54,991 nt of DNA from Lacticaseibacillus suibinensis (lineage in GTDB: Bacteria; Bacillota; Bacilli; Lactobacillales; Lactobacillaceae). Below the pieces are notes generated by a model. The model had not been told where the DNA came from. It was given only the letters and a program-made list of their open reading frames with translations, and ran no database searches. The position numbers and the translations under genes were made by a program. Numbering within the stretch: the first letter of the stretch is position 1; every line of letters starts with the position of its first letter. Positions 16,536-25,389 of this stretch are shown one piece after another. The DNA is taken from positions 1 through 54,991 of the forward strand of contig NZ_RHOK01000018.1 of assembly GCF_003946175.1 (NCBI RefSeq), written 5' to 3'.

Positions 16536-17804
16536 ATGTCTATTACTAAAACTGATGCAGGCACTTACTTTGTGGAGGTGTTCTACCCTAAAGATATTCG
16601 CGGCATTCTTGGCGTGAAAGTTCCACGTTACCGTAAAACCGTAGCGACAAAGTTGGAAGCCAGAACGCTGCAAAAACAGGTCGATGAGAAAATTAAGGAG
16701 GCTCAAAAAACACAATCAGCAAGTGCTATCAAGAAGAACGGGGAAATGCTATTCAAGAACTTTTACCGCGAAGTCTGGTGGCCGCTATACGCTGCTGGCG
16801 CAACCGGACGTATTCGTATTATTCCTTCAGAGGAAACTCAAGCGAATACACGCAATATTTTCCGACTTCACCTGCTTCCAATGTTCGGCGAGTATTCAAT
16901 GACTTACTTAAATCTCAATAAGCAGTTCGTCATGCAAGAACTGGCAATTCTGTCAGAGAAGTACGCAAACATTCGCACAGTCAAGTCTTACGTCAGTCAG
17001 ATGTTTGATACCGCCGAAATGGTGGACTTCATCGATGTGAACCGGCTAGAAAAAGCTATTTCCTCCATCGGCAGTCCCAAAAAGGAACGGCTCGCCACTC
17101 GTCGCAAGATGACTGGCGAATCACTTTCCGCTGATGAAATGGTGGCTTGGCTCGACGCTGCCAACACAGATCACGAAAACGGCAAGTTAAGTGATCAAGA
17201 TTATCTGTTACTTCTCCTTACACTCCACCTCGGAGATCGCAAGGGTGAATCATACGGATTGCAATGGAAGCACGTTGACTTCAACACCGGCTATGTTCTG
17301 ATTATTCAAGCACTCAAGAAAAGCGGTAAGGTCGGTCCAACCAAGGCCAAGAAGGAAACCTCCCACGCTTTACCGCCGATTTTGATCCCGATGTTGAGAG
17401 AATGGCACGACAAACAAGCCATTGAACTCGCAGAAGTAAACCTAGAGTCTGGGCCAAACCAGTTTCTGTTTACCTACACGAACTTCCAAGGTGGGATCAA
17501 CCAACCGTTACATGCCGACTATCTCAACTATCGTCTGAATTCAATCTATAAGCGCCACCCTGACCTCGTTCGGGTCACACCGCACAAGTTGCGGCATACG
17601 TTCTCAACACTTGCACGTCAAGGTGGTGCCAGCTTACAGCTGATCTCCGAAGCACTGTCACATTCCAGCATCAAGACCACGCGCGTGTATGTCAACACGC
17701 CTGATATTGTTGGTCTGGATGTTCATGATAAGTTCGCTGAACGAATCGCACAAGCAAGAGCTAACTCACTCGCACAGGAAATGAAACTCAACGAAATTCA
17801 TTAA
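16536..17804 (+). CDS. int: Tyrosine recombinase integrase
   Basis: A 422-residue site-specific recombinase of the Tn916/ICE type. The catalytic set is complete: R235 (GDRKG), H350-K351-L352-R353, H376 (LSHSSIK) and the nucleophile Y385 (VYVN). Residues about 1-60 form an arm-binding part and 65-170 a core-binding SAM-like domain. ACAGGAGG precedes the ATG. The gene ends about 210 bp from the 3' end of rpsI, a known type of integration site for Gram-positive ICEs, so rpsI is the probable attachment gene. Confidence 0.92.
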   Translation: MSITKTDAGTYFVEVFYPKDIRGILGVKVPRYRKTVATKLEARTLQKQVDEKIKEAQKTQSASAIKKNGEMLFKNFYREVWWPLYAAGATGRIRIIPSEETQANTRNIFRLHLLPMFGEYSMTYLNLNKQFVMQELAILSEKYANIRTVKSYVSQMFDTAEMVDFIDVNRLEKAISSIGSPKKERLATRRKMTGESLSADEMVAWLDAANTDHENGKLSDQDYLLLLLTLHLGDRKGESYGLQWKHVDFNTGYVLIIQALKKSGKVGPTKAKKETSHALPPILIPMLREWHDKQAIELAEVNLESGPNQFLFTYTNFQGGINQPLHADYLNYRLNSIYKRHPDLVRVTPHKLRHTFSTLARQGGASLQLISEALSHSSIKTTRVYVNTPDIVGLDVHDKFAERIAQARANSLAQEMKLNEIH

Positions 17805-17910
17805 AATTGACGCACAAAAGAACGTAAGACTAGGACACGCGCCCCAAAAATTCTTGGAGCCAGGATTTCTCAAGCGAAAGACGCGCACAAATTACGCCCT
17901 AATTGAGGGG

Positions 17911-17950
17911 TCAAAAAAAGTGGCTCGCCCTAATTGGGAGAACCACTTTC
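17911..17950 (-). terminator. Terminator of rplM-rpsI
   Basis: On the minus strand a 14-bp stem (arms 17937-17950 and 17917-17930, one mismatch and one G-T pair) is followed by TTTTTTT. It ends leftward transcription from rpsI before it enters the integrase gene in antisense. Confidence 0.75.
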
Positions 17951-17968
17951 CGAGTCCGAGATATGCTT

Positions 17969-17992
17969 GAAACGTTGTCGTAGCAACGTTTC
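17969..17992. repeat. Perfect 9-bp inverted repeat near the probable att site
   Basis: GAAACGTTG at 17969-17977 is matched by CAACGTTTC at 17984-17992 with a 6-nt spacer; weaker pairing (GAGAT/ATCTC) continues outside. It lies 20 bp from the rpsI stop, between int and rpsI. It may be an integrase core-type site or only an RNA hairpin in the rpsI 3' end. Confidence 0.5.
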
Positions 17993-18013
17993 CATCTCGA
18001 TAGCATAACACTA

Positions 18014-18406
18014 TTACCGTTTGCTAAATTGTGATGCTTTACGTGCCTTCTTGAGACCGTACTTCTTACGTTCCTTCATCCGTGGGTCACGGGTGAGCAT
18101 GCCGGCACGCTTCAGTGGGCCGCGGAAGTCCGGGTCTACATTGAGCAATGCACGAGCGATGCCGTGACGGGTTGCGCCGGCCTGGCCGGTGAAACCGCCG
18201 CCGTTAACGTTAACCAGAACATCGTAGGCGCCAGTCGTTTCGGTGATACCGAATGGCTGGGTCAAATCGAGGATCAGGTTTTCGTATGGAAGGTAATCGT
18301 GAACGTCTTTGCCGTTCATCGTAATCTTACCGGTGCCAGGAACCAAGCGGACCCGGGCAACCGAATTTTTGCGGCGACCTGTGCCGCTGTATGCTACTTC
18401 TGCCAC
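18014..18406 (-). CDS. rpsI: 30S ribosomal protein uS9
   Basis: 130 residues, full length, from [17 protein letters not shown] to the basic tail ending SQFSKR, which reaches toward the P-site tRNA. It lies 13 nt downstream of rplM, the conserved pair. The tail is intact although the 3' end borders the accessory region, as expected if an element integrated there restores the gene end. Confidence 0.98.
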   Translation of the reverse strand: MAEVAYSGTGRRKNSVARVRLVPGTGKITMNGKDVHDYLPYENLILDLTQPFGITETTGAYDVLVNVNGGGFTGQAGATRHGIARALLNVDPDFRGPLKRAGMLTRDPRMKERKKYGLKKARKASQFSKR

Positions 18407-18419
18407 AGTTGTGTCCTCC

Positions 18420-18866
18420 TTAAATTAGGTTCGTGATGTCGAGTACTTCTGGCTTCTGCGCGGTGTGTGGGTGTTCCTCACCTGCATACACGTGAAGCTT
18501 CAAGAACTGCTGGTGACCAAGCGTGTTCTTGGTTGGCAGCATCTTCTTAACGGCGTATTCGACCAAGCGAGTTGGGTTGTCCTTCAACAGGTCACCCGCA
18601 ACTTCATGCTTCAAACCACCTGGATGTTGACTGTGGTGATAGTAGATCTTGTCGGTCGCCTTGCGGCCGGTAAGCTTCAGCTTGCCTGCATTGATCACAA
18701 TCACGTTGTCACCAACGTCAGTATGAGGGGTGTAGGTTGGCTTGTTCTTACCGCGTAAAACGGTCGCAACAACTGAGGCCAGACGACCAAGACTGATATC
18801 AGTCGCGTCGATCAGGACCCATTTACGTTCGATTTCATCTGGCTTAGCCATAAATGTTGTACGCAC
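18420..18866 (-). CDS. rplM: 50S ribosomal protein uL13
   Basis: 148 residues starting at GTG ([16 protein letters not shown]), 9 nt after GGAGG. A longer in-frame reading to 18902 lies in the leader hairpin and is rejected. Blocks [19 protein letters not shown] and LPTNTLG-like [11 protein letters not shown] are typical. An early 50S assembly protein. The upstream leader looks autoregulatory. Confidence 0.97.
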   Translation of the reverse strand: MRTTFMAKPDEIERKWVLIDATDISLGRLASVVATVLRGKNKPTYTPHTDVGDNVIVINAGKLKLTGRKATDKIYYHHSQHPGGLKHEVAGDLLKDNPTRLVEYAVKKMLPTKNTLGHQQFLKLHVYAGEEHPHTAQKPEVLDITNLI

Positions 18867-18892
18867 GATTTGTTTCCTCCAATATTCTGTGC

Positions 18893-18935
18893 TGTTTGAC
18901 ACCTATAAGTTTCCGGGGCTTATGTGGGGCAAACA
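18893..18935 (-). promoter_or_regulatory. L13-leader-like autoregulatory RNA
   Basis: Transcribed just before the rplM ribosome site. TGTTTG pairs with CAAACA (arms 18930-18935 and 18893-18898), enclosing an inner stem ATAAG/CTTAT around a CCCCGGAAA loop. Shape and place fit the L13 leader family known in Bacillota, where L13 is thought to repress its own operon. Not checked against a covariance model. Confidence 0.65.
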
Positions 18936-18947
18936 ATACCAGGTACT

Positions 18948-18976
18948 AATCTATCAAAAATACCCTTGAAAGTCAA
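18948..18976 (-). promoter_or_regulatory. rplM-rpsI promoter
   Basis: TTGACT (18971-18976) and TAGATT (18948-18953) are separated by 17 bp, upstream of the L13 leader. The -35 box lies in the loop of the niaP terminator hairpin. Confidence 0.7.
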
Positions 18977-18987
18977 TCTTCCAAGGG
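18956..18987 (-). terminator. niaP terminator overlapping the rplM promoter
   Basis: CCCTTGGAA/TTCAAGGG stem with one bulge, followed by TATTTTTG on the minus strand, 54 nt after the niaP stop. It shares bases with the rplM -35 box. Confidence 0.6.
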
Positions 18988-19040
18988 CAACGATTTCAGA
19001 AAAACACGAGCGCGCTGCTTCAACAACCACCGGTGGCAAT

Positions 19041-20252
19041 TTAGTCGAGCTGCTTGCCCATCGTTTCCTGACCTAAACCAAACACCGCCGCCACAGCAAT
19101 CAAAATCGCCACGGTGAAAATGGTGAAAATCACCGACAACGCCACATGGCCAATCAAGCTACCCACCAACAGCGGCCCAACAATCCCCCCGATCCGACCA
19201 ATCCCGGCTGACAAGCCAGAACCACTGCTGCGAATGACACTCGGGTATTGCTCTGGCGAATACGCGTACAAAGCCCCCCATGCCCCCAGGTTGAAAAACG
19301 AAAGTAGCATGCCTGACGCCAACAGCATCGGTAAACTCGTCGCCAAGCCAAAACCTAACGCGGCCAGCGCCGTGCCGAACAAAAAGCCGCCCAGCACGGG
19401 CTTGCGCCCCCACTTTTCAATCAACCACGCCGCCACAAAGTAACCTGGCAGCTGGGCCAGCGTCATCACGAGCACATAGCCGAAAGAATTAATCAGGGAA
19501 AAGCCCTTTAGCACCATCACGCTGGGCAGCCACAGGAACATGCCATAGTAGGAGAAGACCACCATGAACCATACCACCCACAGCATGAGCGTCGCCCGCC
19601 GATACGGTGGCCGCCACAACTTCAAGAAGGTGGGCCAAAAGCGCGGCTTAGCCTGGATATTTTTGGTCAGGTACACCGGCGACTCCTTAATCCCTTCCCG
19701 AAAGTAGAACGCATAAACGGCGGCCAAGCCAGTGATTACCATGGCGACCCGCCAGCCCCAGTGCGGAATGACAAAATAGGACAGCAGCGCCGCCAGCAGC
19801 CACCCAGCGGCCCAAAAGCTTTCCAATAGCACCACACTGCGCCCACGATGCTCAGGGGCGACGCTTTCCGACACCAGCGTCGACGCCACTGGCAACTCGC
19901 CGCCCAGCCCCATGCCAATCAATAGCCGCAGCACCATGAAAAACGCGTACCCCGTGGCCAGCGCTGACAAAGCCGACCCCAGTGAGAAAATCAGCAGTGT
20001 GACGATTAACACGGTTTTGCGGCCGATCCGGTCCGCCAGCATGCCGAAGACAATCGCTCCGAGCGCCATGCCAATGCTACCGATACTGCCGATCCAGCCC
20101 ATTTGCACCGGATTCAGCTGCCACTCTTCATGCACCGCCGCAATCACGAACGAAAGCATCCCCACATCCATGGCATCAAACAGCCAGGCTACCCCGACCC
20201 CAGTAATCAAACGCGCATGGGCCCGAAGCCCTGCCGGTTTGGTTGTTTCCAT
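19041..20252 (-). CDS. niaP: Niacin transporter NiaP (MFS)
   Basis: About 403 residues and 12 predicted transmembrane helices, a major facilitator superfamily permease. GWIGSIGSIGMALG, FGMLADRIGRK, GELPVASTLVSE and SYYGMFLWLPSVM closely follow the NiaP (B. subtilis YceI) proteins as I remember them; those import nicotinate or nicotinamide for NAD salvage. ATG at 20252 is chosen over a TTG six bases upstream because of spacing from GGGGGA. A palindrome shared with pncA lies in the leader, which supports the niacin assignment. The gene has its own promoter and terminator. Confidence 0.85.
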   Translation of the reverse strand: METTKPAGLRAHARLITGVGVAWLFDAMDVGMLSFVIAAVHEEWQLNPVQMGWIGSIGSIGMALGAIVFGMLADRIGRKTVLIVTLLIFSLGSALSALATGYAFFMVLRLLIGMGLGGELPVASTLVSESVAPEHRGRSVVLLESFWAAGWLLAALLSYFVIPHWGWRVAMVITGLAAVYAFYFREGIKESPVYLTKNIQAKPRFWPTFLKLWRPPYRRATLMLWVVWFMVVFSYYGMFLWLPSVMVLKGFSLINSFGYVLVMTLAQLPGYFVAAWLIEKWGRKPVLGGFLFGTALAALGFGLATSLPMLLASGMLLSFFNLGAWGALYAYSPEQYPSVIRSSGSGLSAGIGRIGGIVGPLLVGSLIGHVALSVIFTIFTVAILIAVAAVFGLGQETMGKQLD

Positions 20253-20280
20253 CAGCAAAAATCCCCCTTTTAATCAAAAA

Positions 20281-20304
20281 GCGCCAGTGTCAAGACACTA
20301 GCGC
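20281..20304 (-). promoter_or_regulatory. Palindrome before niaP: probable NiaR operator, also truA terminator
   Basis: GCGC(T/C)AGTGTC and GACACTGGCGC form an almost perfect inverted repeat around TT; the core is TGTCTTGACA on the minus strand. The identical core stands before pncA. On the minus strand a T run follows, so the same bases can form the terminator of the ecf-truA transcript. Confidence 0.65.
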
Positions 20305-20315
20305 TGATGGGACTT

Positions 20316-20344
20316 ATTTTGCCGGATAGGGGGTGTCTTGTCAA
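20316..20344 (-). promoter_or_regulatory. Probable niaP promoter
   Basis: TTGACA (20339-20344) and CAAAAT (20316-20321) with 17 bp between them. Transcription would begin just before the palindrome at 20281-20304, a repressing operator position. Confidence 0.5.
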
Positions 20345-20358
20345 TAGAAAACTGCCGG

Positions 20359-21102
20359 CTAGTAATAGACTTCCTTCAGATAAAGTCCTGACGCCGGCGC
20401 GGTGCCGCGGGCTTGCTGGCGGTCTTTGACCTGATACAGCCGCTGAAAATCATGGACGTCCCGCCGCCCGTTGCCAATTTCCAAAAGCGTCGCCACCAGA
20501 ATGCGCACCATGTTGTACAAAAAACCATTGCCGTAAAACTCGAAGCGAATTTCATTGTGGGCAGGGTCGTCCTGCACCGTCGCTTCATAGATTGTGCGCA
20601 CCTTGTCTTCAATCACGCCACCGCTGGCCGCAAAGCTGGTAAAGTCATGGGTGCCCACGACATCTTTCAGCGCCGCTTGAATGCGGTCCAAGTCCAGTGG
20701 ATACGGATAGTGCCCAGTATACAGGCGGTTGAACGGATCGGTGAACCGGCCGCGCGCCACACGGTACACATAGCGCTTGCCTTTGGCGCTGTACCGAGCA
20801 TGAAAAGTTGCCGGCACAATTTCCGCCTTCAAGATTTCCACGTCCAGCGGCATCAAGGAATTCATCGCCAGCATCATTGAGCGTTCAGGAATATTACCCG
20901 GGTAATCAAACGAAATCACCTGGCCCAAGGCATGCACGCCAGAATCAGTGCGGCCGGAACCATCGACATGGATATGATCGACCTTGGCCATTTTGCCTAA
21001 CGCTTTTTCCAGCACGCCTTGCACCGTCCGCTGGCGGGGCTGAATTTGATAGCCCGCAAACTTGGTGCCGTCATAGGCCAAGGTTAATTTGTAATGTGTC
21101 AT
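20359..21102 (-). CDS. truA: tRNA pseudouridine(38-40) synthase TruA
   Basis: 247 residues. Modifies uridines 38-40 of the tRNA anticodon arm. The catalytic Asp53 lies in [14 protein letters not shown], and the [11 protein letters not shown] and [11 protein letters not shown] blocks are typical. It follows ecfT by 48 nt in the ecfA1-ecfA2-ecfT-truA order common in Bacillota. Intact. Confidence 0.97.
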   Translation of the reverse strand: MTHYKLTLAYDGTKFAGYQIQPRQRTVQGVLEKALGKMAKVDHIHVDGSGRTDSGVHALGQVISFDYPGNIPERSMMLAMNSLMPLDVEILKAEIVPATFHARYSAKGKRYVYRVARGRFTDPFNRLYTGHYPYPLDLDRIQAALKDVVGTHDFTSFAASGGVIEDKVRTIYEATVQDDPAHNEIRFEFYGNGFLYNMVRILVATLLEIGNGRRDVHDFQRLYQVKDRQQARGTAPASGLYLKEVYY

Positions 21103-21150
21103 TGTTTCCCCTCTAAAAAGACGTGAGGGCTGCCCCTCACGTCAAAATGA

Positions 21151-21945
21151 TCAAGCTCTTAAGAACACGAGTCCCACGGTCAGCAGCACCATCGCCAGAC
21201 CCGCCACGATATCGGGCTGGTGATACTGCAAAATCCGGAATTTGGTCCGACCATCACCGCCTTGGTACCCTCGCGCATCCATCGCCGTCGCCAAATCTTC
21301 AGCAATGCCAAAGCTATCCACGAACAACGGAATCAGCAGCGGCACCACCGCCTTCATCTGCTGGAACAAGTTACCGGAGCCAAAATCGACCCCACGCGCG
21401 CGCTGCGCATTCATAATCTTGGTGGTTTGATCCATCAAGGTCGGCACAAAGCGCAAGGCAATCTGCAGCACCAGTGCCAGCTCGGTTACCGGCACGCCGA
21501 TCCGGCGCAAGGGCTTGAGCAGCGACTCCACCGCATCCGCTAAGGACAGCGGCTGGGTGGTCAAGGTCAAAAGCGTCGACACGAAAATAATCAGCACGAA
21601 GCGCATGAAGATGAACGCCCCGTTGGTCAGGCCATACTGGGTAATCGCCAGCCAGCCCCAAGACCAATACACCGTGCCGCCTTTGGTAAAGAAGATCTGC
21701 AAGGCCACCGTGAACAAAATCAGCCAGATCATCGGGCGCACGCCGCGCAAGAAGAAACCGAGCTTGATTTTGGACAACGCCACCATCACCATGGTGGCCA
21801 CGAACATCAGCAAATAGGATTGCCAGTTATTGGCCAGAAAGATAATGCCAATGTAGTAAAAGCTGGCCATTAACTTGGTGCGCGGATCCAGGCGGTGCAC
21901 CCAAGAATCACCAGGCAGATAGCGCCCGAGCAGCAGCTTAGTCAT
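21151..21945 (-). CDS. ecfT: ECF transporter transmembrane subunit EcfT
   Basis: 264 residues with five or six transmembrane helices. Couples the EcfA ATPases to vitamin-binding S components. The two Ala-Arg-Gly coupling motifs are present: QRARGVDF and MDARGYQGG. The ATG is 8 nt after GGAGG and overlaps the end of ecfA2 by 8 nt; a GTG nine bases upstream lies within the ribosome site. S components must be encoded elsewhere. Confidence 0.95.
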   Translation of the reverse strand: MTKLLLGRYLPGDSWVHRLDPRTKLMASFYYIGIIFLANNWQSYLLMFVATMVMVALSKIKLGFFLRGVRPMIWLILFTVALQIFFTKGGTVYWSWGWLAITQYGLTNGAFIFMRFVLIIFVSTLLTLTTQPLSLADAVESLLKPLRRIGVPVTELALVLQIALRFVPTLMDQTTKIMNAQRARGVDFGSGNLFQQMKAVVPLLIPLFVDSFGIAEDLATAMDARGYQGGDGRTKFRILQYHQPDIVAGLAMVLLTVGLVFLRA

Positions 21946-22804
21946 GCGCGCCACCTCCGATTTGCGGCAGCAGCTGCTGCGCGAGTTCTTCGGTGGTCAG
22001 CGGCTGCGGGTCAAACTGGAAGCCTTTAGCGGTCAACGCCTGCGCCATTTGGGCCGTTTTCGGCAAGCCCAACTGGTGCGCCGTCAGCCACGCCGGATCA
22101 GCAAAAATCGCCCGGGGACTGCCAGTTTTGATCAGCTGGCCTTGGTCCATCACCAGCACCTGATCCGCAAAATCGGCGACATCATCCATCAAATGCGTCA
22201 CCAGCACAATGGTCAGGCCTTGCGTTTCATGGAGCTGCTGAAACATCGCCATCATTTCATTACGCCCTGCCGGATCTAAGCCGGCAGTCGGCTCATCCAG
22301 CACTAACACCTCTGGCTGCATCGCCAGCACACCGGCAATCGCCACCCGGCGCATTTGGCCACCTGACAAATCAAACGGGGACTGTTCGAGCACGGAATCC
22401 GGCAAGCCCACCAGTTTGACCATCTGCGCCGCCAGCTTCAAGGCCTCTTCTTCACTCACACCGAAGTTCTTTGGCCCAAACGCGATATCCTTGGCCACGG
22501 TTTGTTCAAACAGCTGATTTTCCGCGAATTGGAACACCATGCCAACTTTTTGCCGCAACGGCTTGAGGTTTTTGTTGGAGGTTTCATTGGTGATTTTGAA
22601 ATCCCCAATGGTGACGGTGCCACTGGTGGGTTTAAGCAAGGCATTCAAGTGCTGCAGCAACGTGCTTTTCCCACTCCCGGTATGACCGATGATGGCCGTG
22701 TAGCTACCATCTTTGATGGTGACGGAAACATCTTTCAACCCATCACCAGCAAAAGGGGTCCCTGCCTGATAGGTAAAGCTTACATGGTCGAATGTAATGT
22801 CCAC
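21938..22804 (-). CDS. ecfA2: ECF transporter ATPase EcfA2
   Basis: 288 residues, GTG start ([12 protein letters not shown]). Walker [11 protein letters not shown]-loop [10 protein letters not shown], signature LSGGQMRR and Walker [13 protein letters not shown]. Forms a heterodimer with EcfA1 that powers uptake of vitamins by group II ECF transporters. Its start lies 25 nt inside the end of ecfA1, so the two are coupled. Confidence 0.95.
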   Translation of the reverse strand: MDITFDHVSFTYQAGTPFAGDGLKDVSVTIKDGSYTAIIGHTGSGKSTLLQHLNALLKPTSGTVTIGDFKITNETSNKNLKPLRQKVGMVFQFAENQLFEQTVAKDIAFGPKNFGVSEEEALKLAAQMVKLVGLPDSVLEQSPFDLSGGQMRRVAIAGVLAMQPEVLVLDEPTAGLDPAGRNEMMAMFQQLHETQGLTIVLVTHLMDDVADFADQVLVMDQGQLIKTGSPRAIFADPAWLTAHQLGLPKTAQMAQALTAKGFQFDPQPLTTEELAQQLLPQIGGGAHD

Positions 22805-23613
22805 AGGTAGTTCACCAGCCCTTCTTCATCGAGATAGTCCTTCGGCATCGTGGCCCCAGCGCGGCGCAAAGCGGCCTTAAGCCGTTCTGGATAAGGCACG
22901 TCCAATCCTAACGCAAGCAGTTCCTCACCATGGGTAAAGATCTCAGCCGGGGTGCCAGACTCCACAATTTCACCATCGTTTAACAGCACAACCCGGTCCG
23001 CCGAGGCGGCTTCGTCGACATCATGGGTGATCGACAGCACGGTCATATTGGTTTGCGCCCGCAATTGTTGGATCAAAGTCAGCACTTCCGCCCGCCCCGC
23101 CGGATCCAGCATCGAGGTGGCTTCATCCAAAATAATGATCTCCGGCCGCTGCGCAATGATGCCAGCGATCGCCACCCGCTGTTTTTGCCCACCAGAAAGG
23201 CGCGCAGGCTCCCGCGTGGCAAAGTCCAACATGTTCACTTGCGCCAAGGCATCGTGAACGCGCGTGACCATTTCTGGTCGCGGCACCGCCCGGTTTTCCA
23301 AACCAAAGGCGACATCATCTTGAACCGTGGCACCGACGAACTGGTTATCGGGATTTTGGAACACAATGCCAACTTTTTCGCGAATCGCCCAGACGTTGGC
23401 TTCGGTCAACGGTAACCCGGCCACGGTCACCTGCCCCGAAGCTGGGGCGAGCAGGCCATTGATATTCTTGGCCAAGGTACTTTTACCGGAGCCGTTATGG
23501 CCAATGATGGCCACCCACTCTCCGGCGTTCACCTGCAGCGAGACATCGCGTAAGGCCGGTTTGGTTTGATCCGGATAAGCAAAATTCAGATGTTCGATGT
23601 CGATCAAAGCCAC
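22780..23613 (-). CDS. ecfA1: ECF transporter ATPase EcfA1
   Basis: 277 residues from the GTG at 23613, which follows AAGGAGG by 7 nt ([15 protein letters not shown]). A 54-residue in-frame extension to 23775 crosses a terminator and is rejected. Walker [10 protein letters not shown], signature LSGGQKQR, Walker [13 protein letters not shown]. First gene of the ecf-truA operon. Confidence 0.95.
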   Translation of the reverse strand: MALIDIEHLNFAYPDQTKPALRDVSLQVNAGEWVAIIGHNGSGKSTLAKNINGLLAPASGQVTVAGLPLTEANVWAIREKVGIVFQNPDNQFVGATVQDDVAFGLENRAVPRPEMVTRVHDALAQVNMLDFATREPARLSGGQKQRVAIAGIIAQRPEIIILDEATSMLDPAGRAEVLTLIQQLRAQTNMTVLSITHDVDEAASADRVVLLNDGEIVESGTPAEIFTHGEELLALGLDVPYPERLKAALRRAGATMPKDYLDEEGLVNYLWTLHSTM

Positions 23614-23659
23614 GGCGCTGCCTCCTTGAGCGGTTTGCAAACAATCACAACTGTCAATC

Positions 23660-23668
23660 ATGATACCA
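23660..23668 (-). promoter_or_regulatory. Possible extended -10 for the ecf operon
   Basis: TGGTATCAT on the minus strand (TATCAT at 23660-23665 with TG upstream) lies 47 nt before the ecfA1 start and after the terminators of the rplQ transcript. No good -35 is visible. Confidence 0.4.
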
Positions 23669-23710
23669 TATTTTAACGCTGCTCGCTGGGCCTGGAAACG
23701 TTCGGCCACT

Positions 23711-23736
23711 AAAAAAGCTGAGGCATCTGCCCCAGC
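23711..23736 (-). terminator. Second terminator after rplQ
   Basis: GCTGGGGC/GCCTCAGC stem with loop AGAT, followed by T6-7 on the minus strand. It backs up the structured element upstream and closes the long ribosomal transcript. Confidence 0.85.
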
Positions 23737-23748
23737 CGATTCTATGTA

Positions 23749-23878
23749 TAAAAAAATCATTTGAGATGGAGACACCGGTTGCCCGGTGCTCGCAAGCTAG
23801 ACTCGGCAGGGTCGCCCCTGGGACAAATGTCCATACCCTTCGGTAGCCAACATCGTAACGCTCCATCGATCAAATGAT
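23749..23878 (-). ncRNA. Structured RNA in the rplQ 3' UTR, L17DE-like
   Basis: About 123 nt closed by a long-range helix: 23861-23878 pairs with 23756-23771 (ATCATTT and ATGGAG against CTCCAT and AAATGAT). Internal hairpins include GGACA/TGTCC, CAGGG/CCCTG and CACCGG/CCGGTG. A T7 run follows the closing helix. Position directly after rplQ fits the L17 downstream element reported in Lactobacillales. It may end transcription, stabilise the mRNA or sense something; function is unknown. Confidence 0.7.
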
Positions 23879-23935
23879 CAAAGTGAACCGGCCACTAGGG
23901 TCGATTCGGTTTTGAAATTCGGTTCATCAAATGGT

Positions 23936-24316
23936 TTAAACCATTTCGATAATCACCAGTTGTGCGCCATCACCGCGGCGAGCACCCATCTTCAAGATGC
24001 GGGTGTAGCCACCGTTGCGTTCAGCATAACGTGGGGCAACATCACTGAACAGTTTCTGCAAAGCAGACTGAACAACAACATTGTCACCGTCTTCCTTCAC
24101 GTCAGCAATCTTGTTGCGAAGGAATGCAGCCGCCTGACGACGAGCATGGAGATCGCCACGCTTGCCCAGTGTGACCATCTTATCAAAGGTGGAACGAATT
24201 TCCTTGGCGCGGGCTTCGGTCGTGGTGATACGTTCGTTCACGATCAGATCCGTCGTCAAGTCGCGCAGCAACGCTTTACGTTGTGAGCTTGTGCGCCCTA
24301 ATTTCCGGTAACTCAT
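23936..24316 (-). CDS. rplQ: 50S ribosomal protein bL17
   Basis: 126 residues, [20 protein letters not shown] start and [11 protein letters not shown] near the end. Last gene of the alpha operon, 21 nt after rpoA. A structured 3' UTR follows. Confidence 0.98.
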   Translation of the reverse strand: MSYRKLGRTSSQRKALLRDLTTDLIVNERITTTEARAKEIRSTFDKMVTLGKRGDLHARRQAAAFLRNKIADVKEDGDNVVVQSALQKLFSDVAPRYAERNGGYTRILKMGARRGDGAQLVIIEMV

Positions 24317-24337
24317 GGATTGGCCTCCTTTTGTGTA

Positions 24338-25276
24338 TTAGTCTTCCTTACGTAGGCTCAGACCCAGATCAGACAGCTTGTTTTTAACTTCTTCAAGCGA
24401 CTTGCGGCCCAAGTTCCGTACTTTCATCATATCGGCTTCGGTCTTGTTGGTTAACTCTTGAACCGTGTTGATACCAGCACGCTTCAAGCAGTTGTAAGAA
24501 CGAACAGACAAGTCGAGCTCTTCGATGGTCATCTCGAGCATCTTTTCCTTGTGGGTCTCTTCTTTTTCGACCATGATCTCGGCGTTCTTGGCTTCATCAG
24601 TCAAGTTAACAAAAATGTCGAGATGTTCGGTCAAAATCTTAGCCGCCAAGCTGATGGCTTCACGCGGAGAGATCGAACCGTTCGTCCAAACATCCAACGT
24701 CAGCTTATCGAAGTCATTCCGGCGACCGACGCGGGTGCTTTCAACTTGATAATTGACCCGGCTAATTGGGGTAAAAATCGAGTCGATTGGGAGCACGCCG
24801 ATCGGCATGTTTTCGGTCTTGTTTTGATCTGCAGCCACGTAGCCGCGACCCGTACGAACGGTCATGCGGACATGGAAGTGGCCCCCTTCGGCAACGGTAC
24901 AAATGTACTGTTCGGGGTTCAATACCTCAACATCACTGTCTGTGACGATATCGGCGGCGGTCACGGTAGCCGGACCTTCAACGTCGATCTCGACGGTCTT
25001 ATCTTCATCCGAATGCATCTTCAAAGCAAGCTTCTTGATGTTCAGGATGATCTGCGTAACGTCTTCCAGCACCCCGTCAATCGTGGAGAACTCATGGAGC
25101 ACGCCATCGATTTGGATGTTAGAAACCGCAGCACCTGGCAAAGAAGAGAGCAGAATCCGCCGCAGCGAGTTGCCCAATGTGGTGCCGTAGCCGCGTTCTA
25201 GCGGTTCGACCACAAACTTGCCGTAGTTGGTGCTTTCGTCAACCTTTGTGATGTTCGGCTTTTCAAATTCGATCAT
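24338..25276 (-). CDS. rpoA: RNA polymerase alpha subunit
   Basis: 312 residues. The N-terminal domain (about 1-230) dimerises and assembles beta and beta'; [22 protein letters not shown] is the standard block. The C-terminal domain (about 245-312, [28 protein letters not shown]) contacts UP elements and activators. Normal length. Confidence 0.98.
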   Translation of the reverse strand: MIEFEKPNITKVDESTNYGKFVVEPLERGYGTTLGNSLRRILLSSLPGAAVSNIQIDGVLHEFSTIDGVLEDVTQIILNIKKLALKMHSDEDKTVEIDVEGPATVTAADIVTDSDVEVLNPEQYICTVAEGGHFHVRMTVRTGRGYVAADQNKTENMPIGVLPIDSIFTPISRVNYQVESTRVGRRNDFDKLTLDVWTNGSISPREAISLAAKILTEHLDIFVNLTDEAKNAEIMVEKEETHKEKMLEMTIEELDLSVRSYNCLKRAGINTVQELTNKTEADMMKVRNLGRKSLEEVKNKLSDLGLSLRKED

Positions 25277-25327
25277 CTAGTCTGTACCCCTTTCAAAACG
25301 AGAAGTGAACCTTGTTTCCCAGCACGT

Positions 25328-25378
25328 GGCAAACCGGTGCGGTTTGCCGCAATTTTGGCGACCAAGCGTTGCCAAAAT
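25328..25378 (-). repeat. Two strong hairpins between rpsK and rpoA
   Basis: GGCAAACC/GGTTTGCC (25328-25335, 25341-25348) and ATTTTGGC/GCCAAAAT (25352-25359, 25371-25378) stand side by side in a 113-nt gap inside the alpha operon. Neither has a T run. They could be processing or stabilising structures or a protein-binding leader for rpoA. Confidence 0.6.
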
Positions 25379-25389
25379 AGGGTAAACAA

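Noticed and set aside
15178-17804. Complete conjugative transposon
   Set aside because: No relaxase, coupling protein or mating-pore genes are in the window; only the regulatory and recombination end is present.
23614-23775. Longer EcfA1 with a 54-residue N-terminal extension
   Set aside because: The extension crosses a terminator and the region before the promoter; the GTG at 23613 has an ideal AAGGAGG site and gives the family length.
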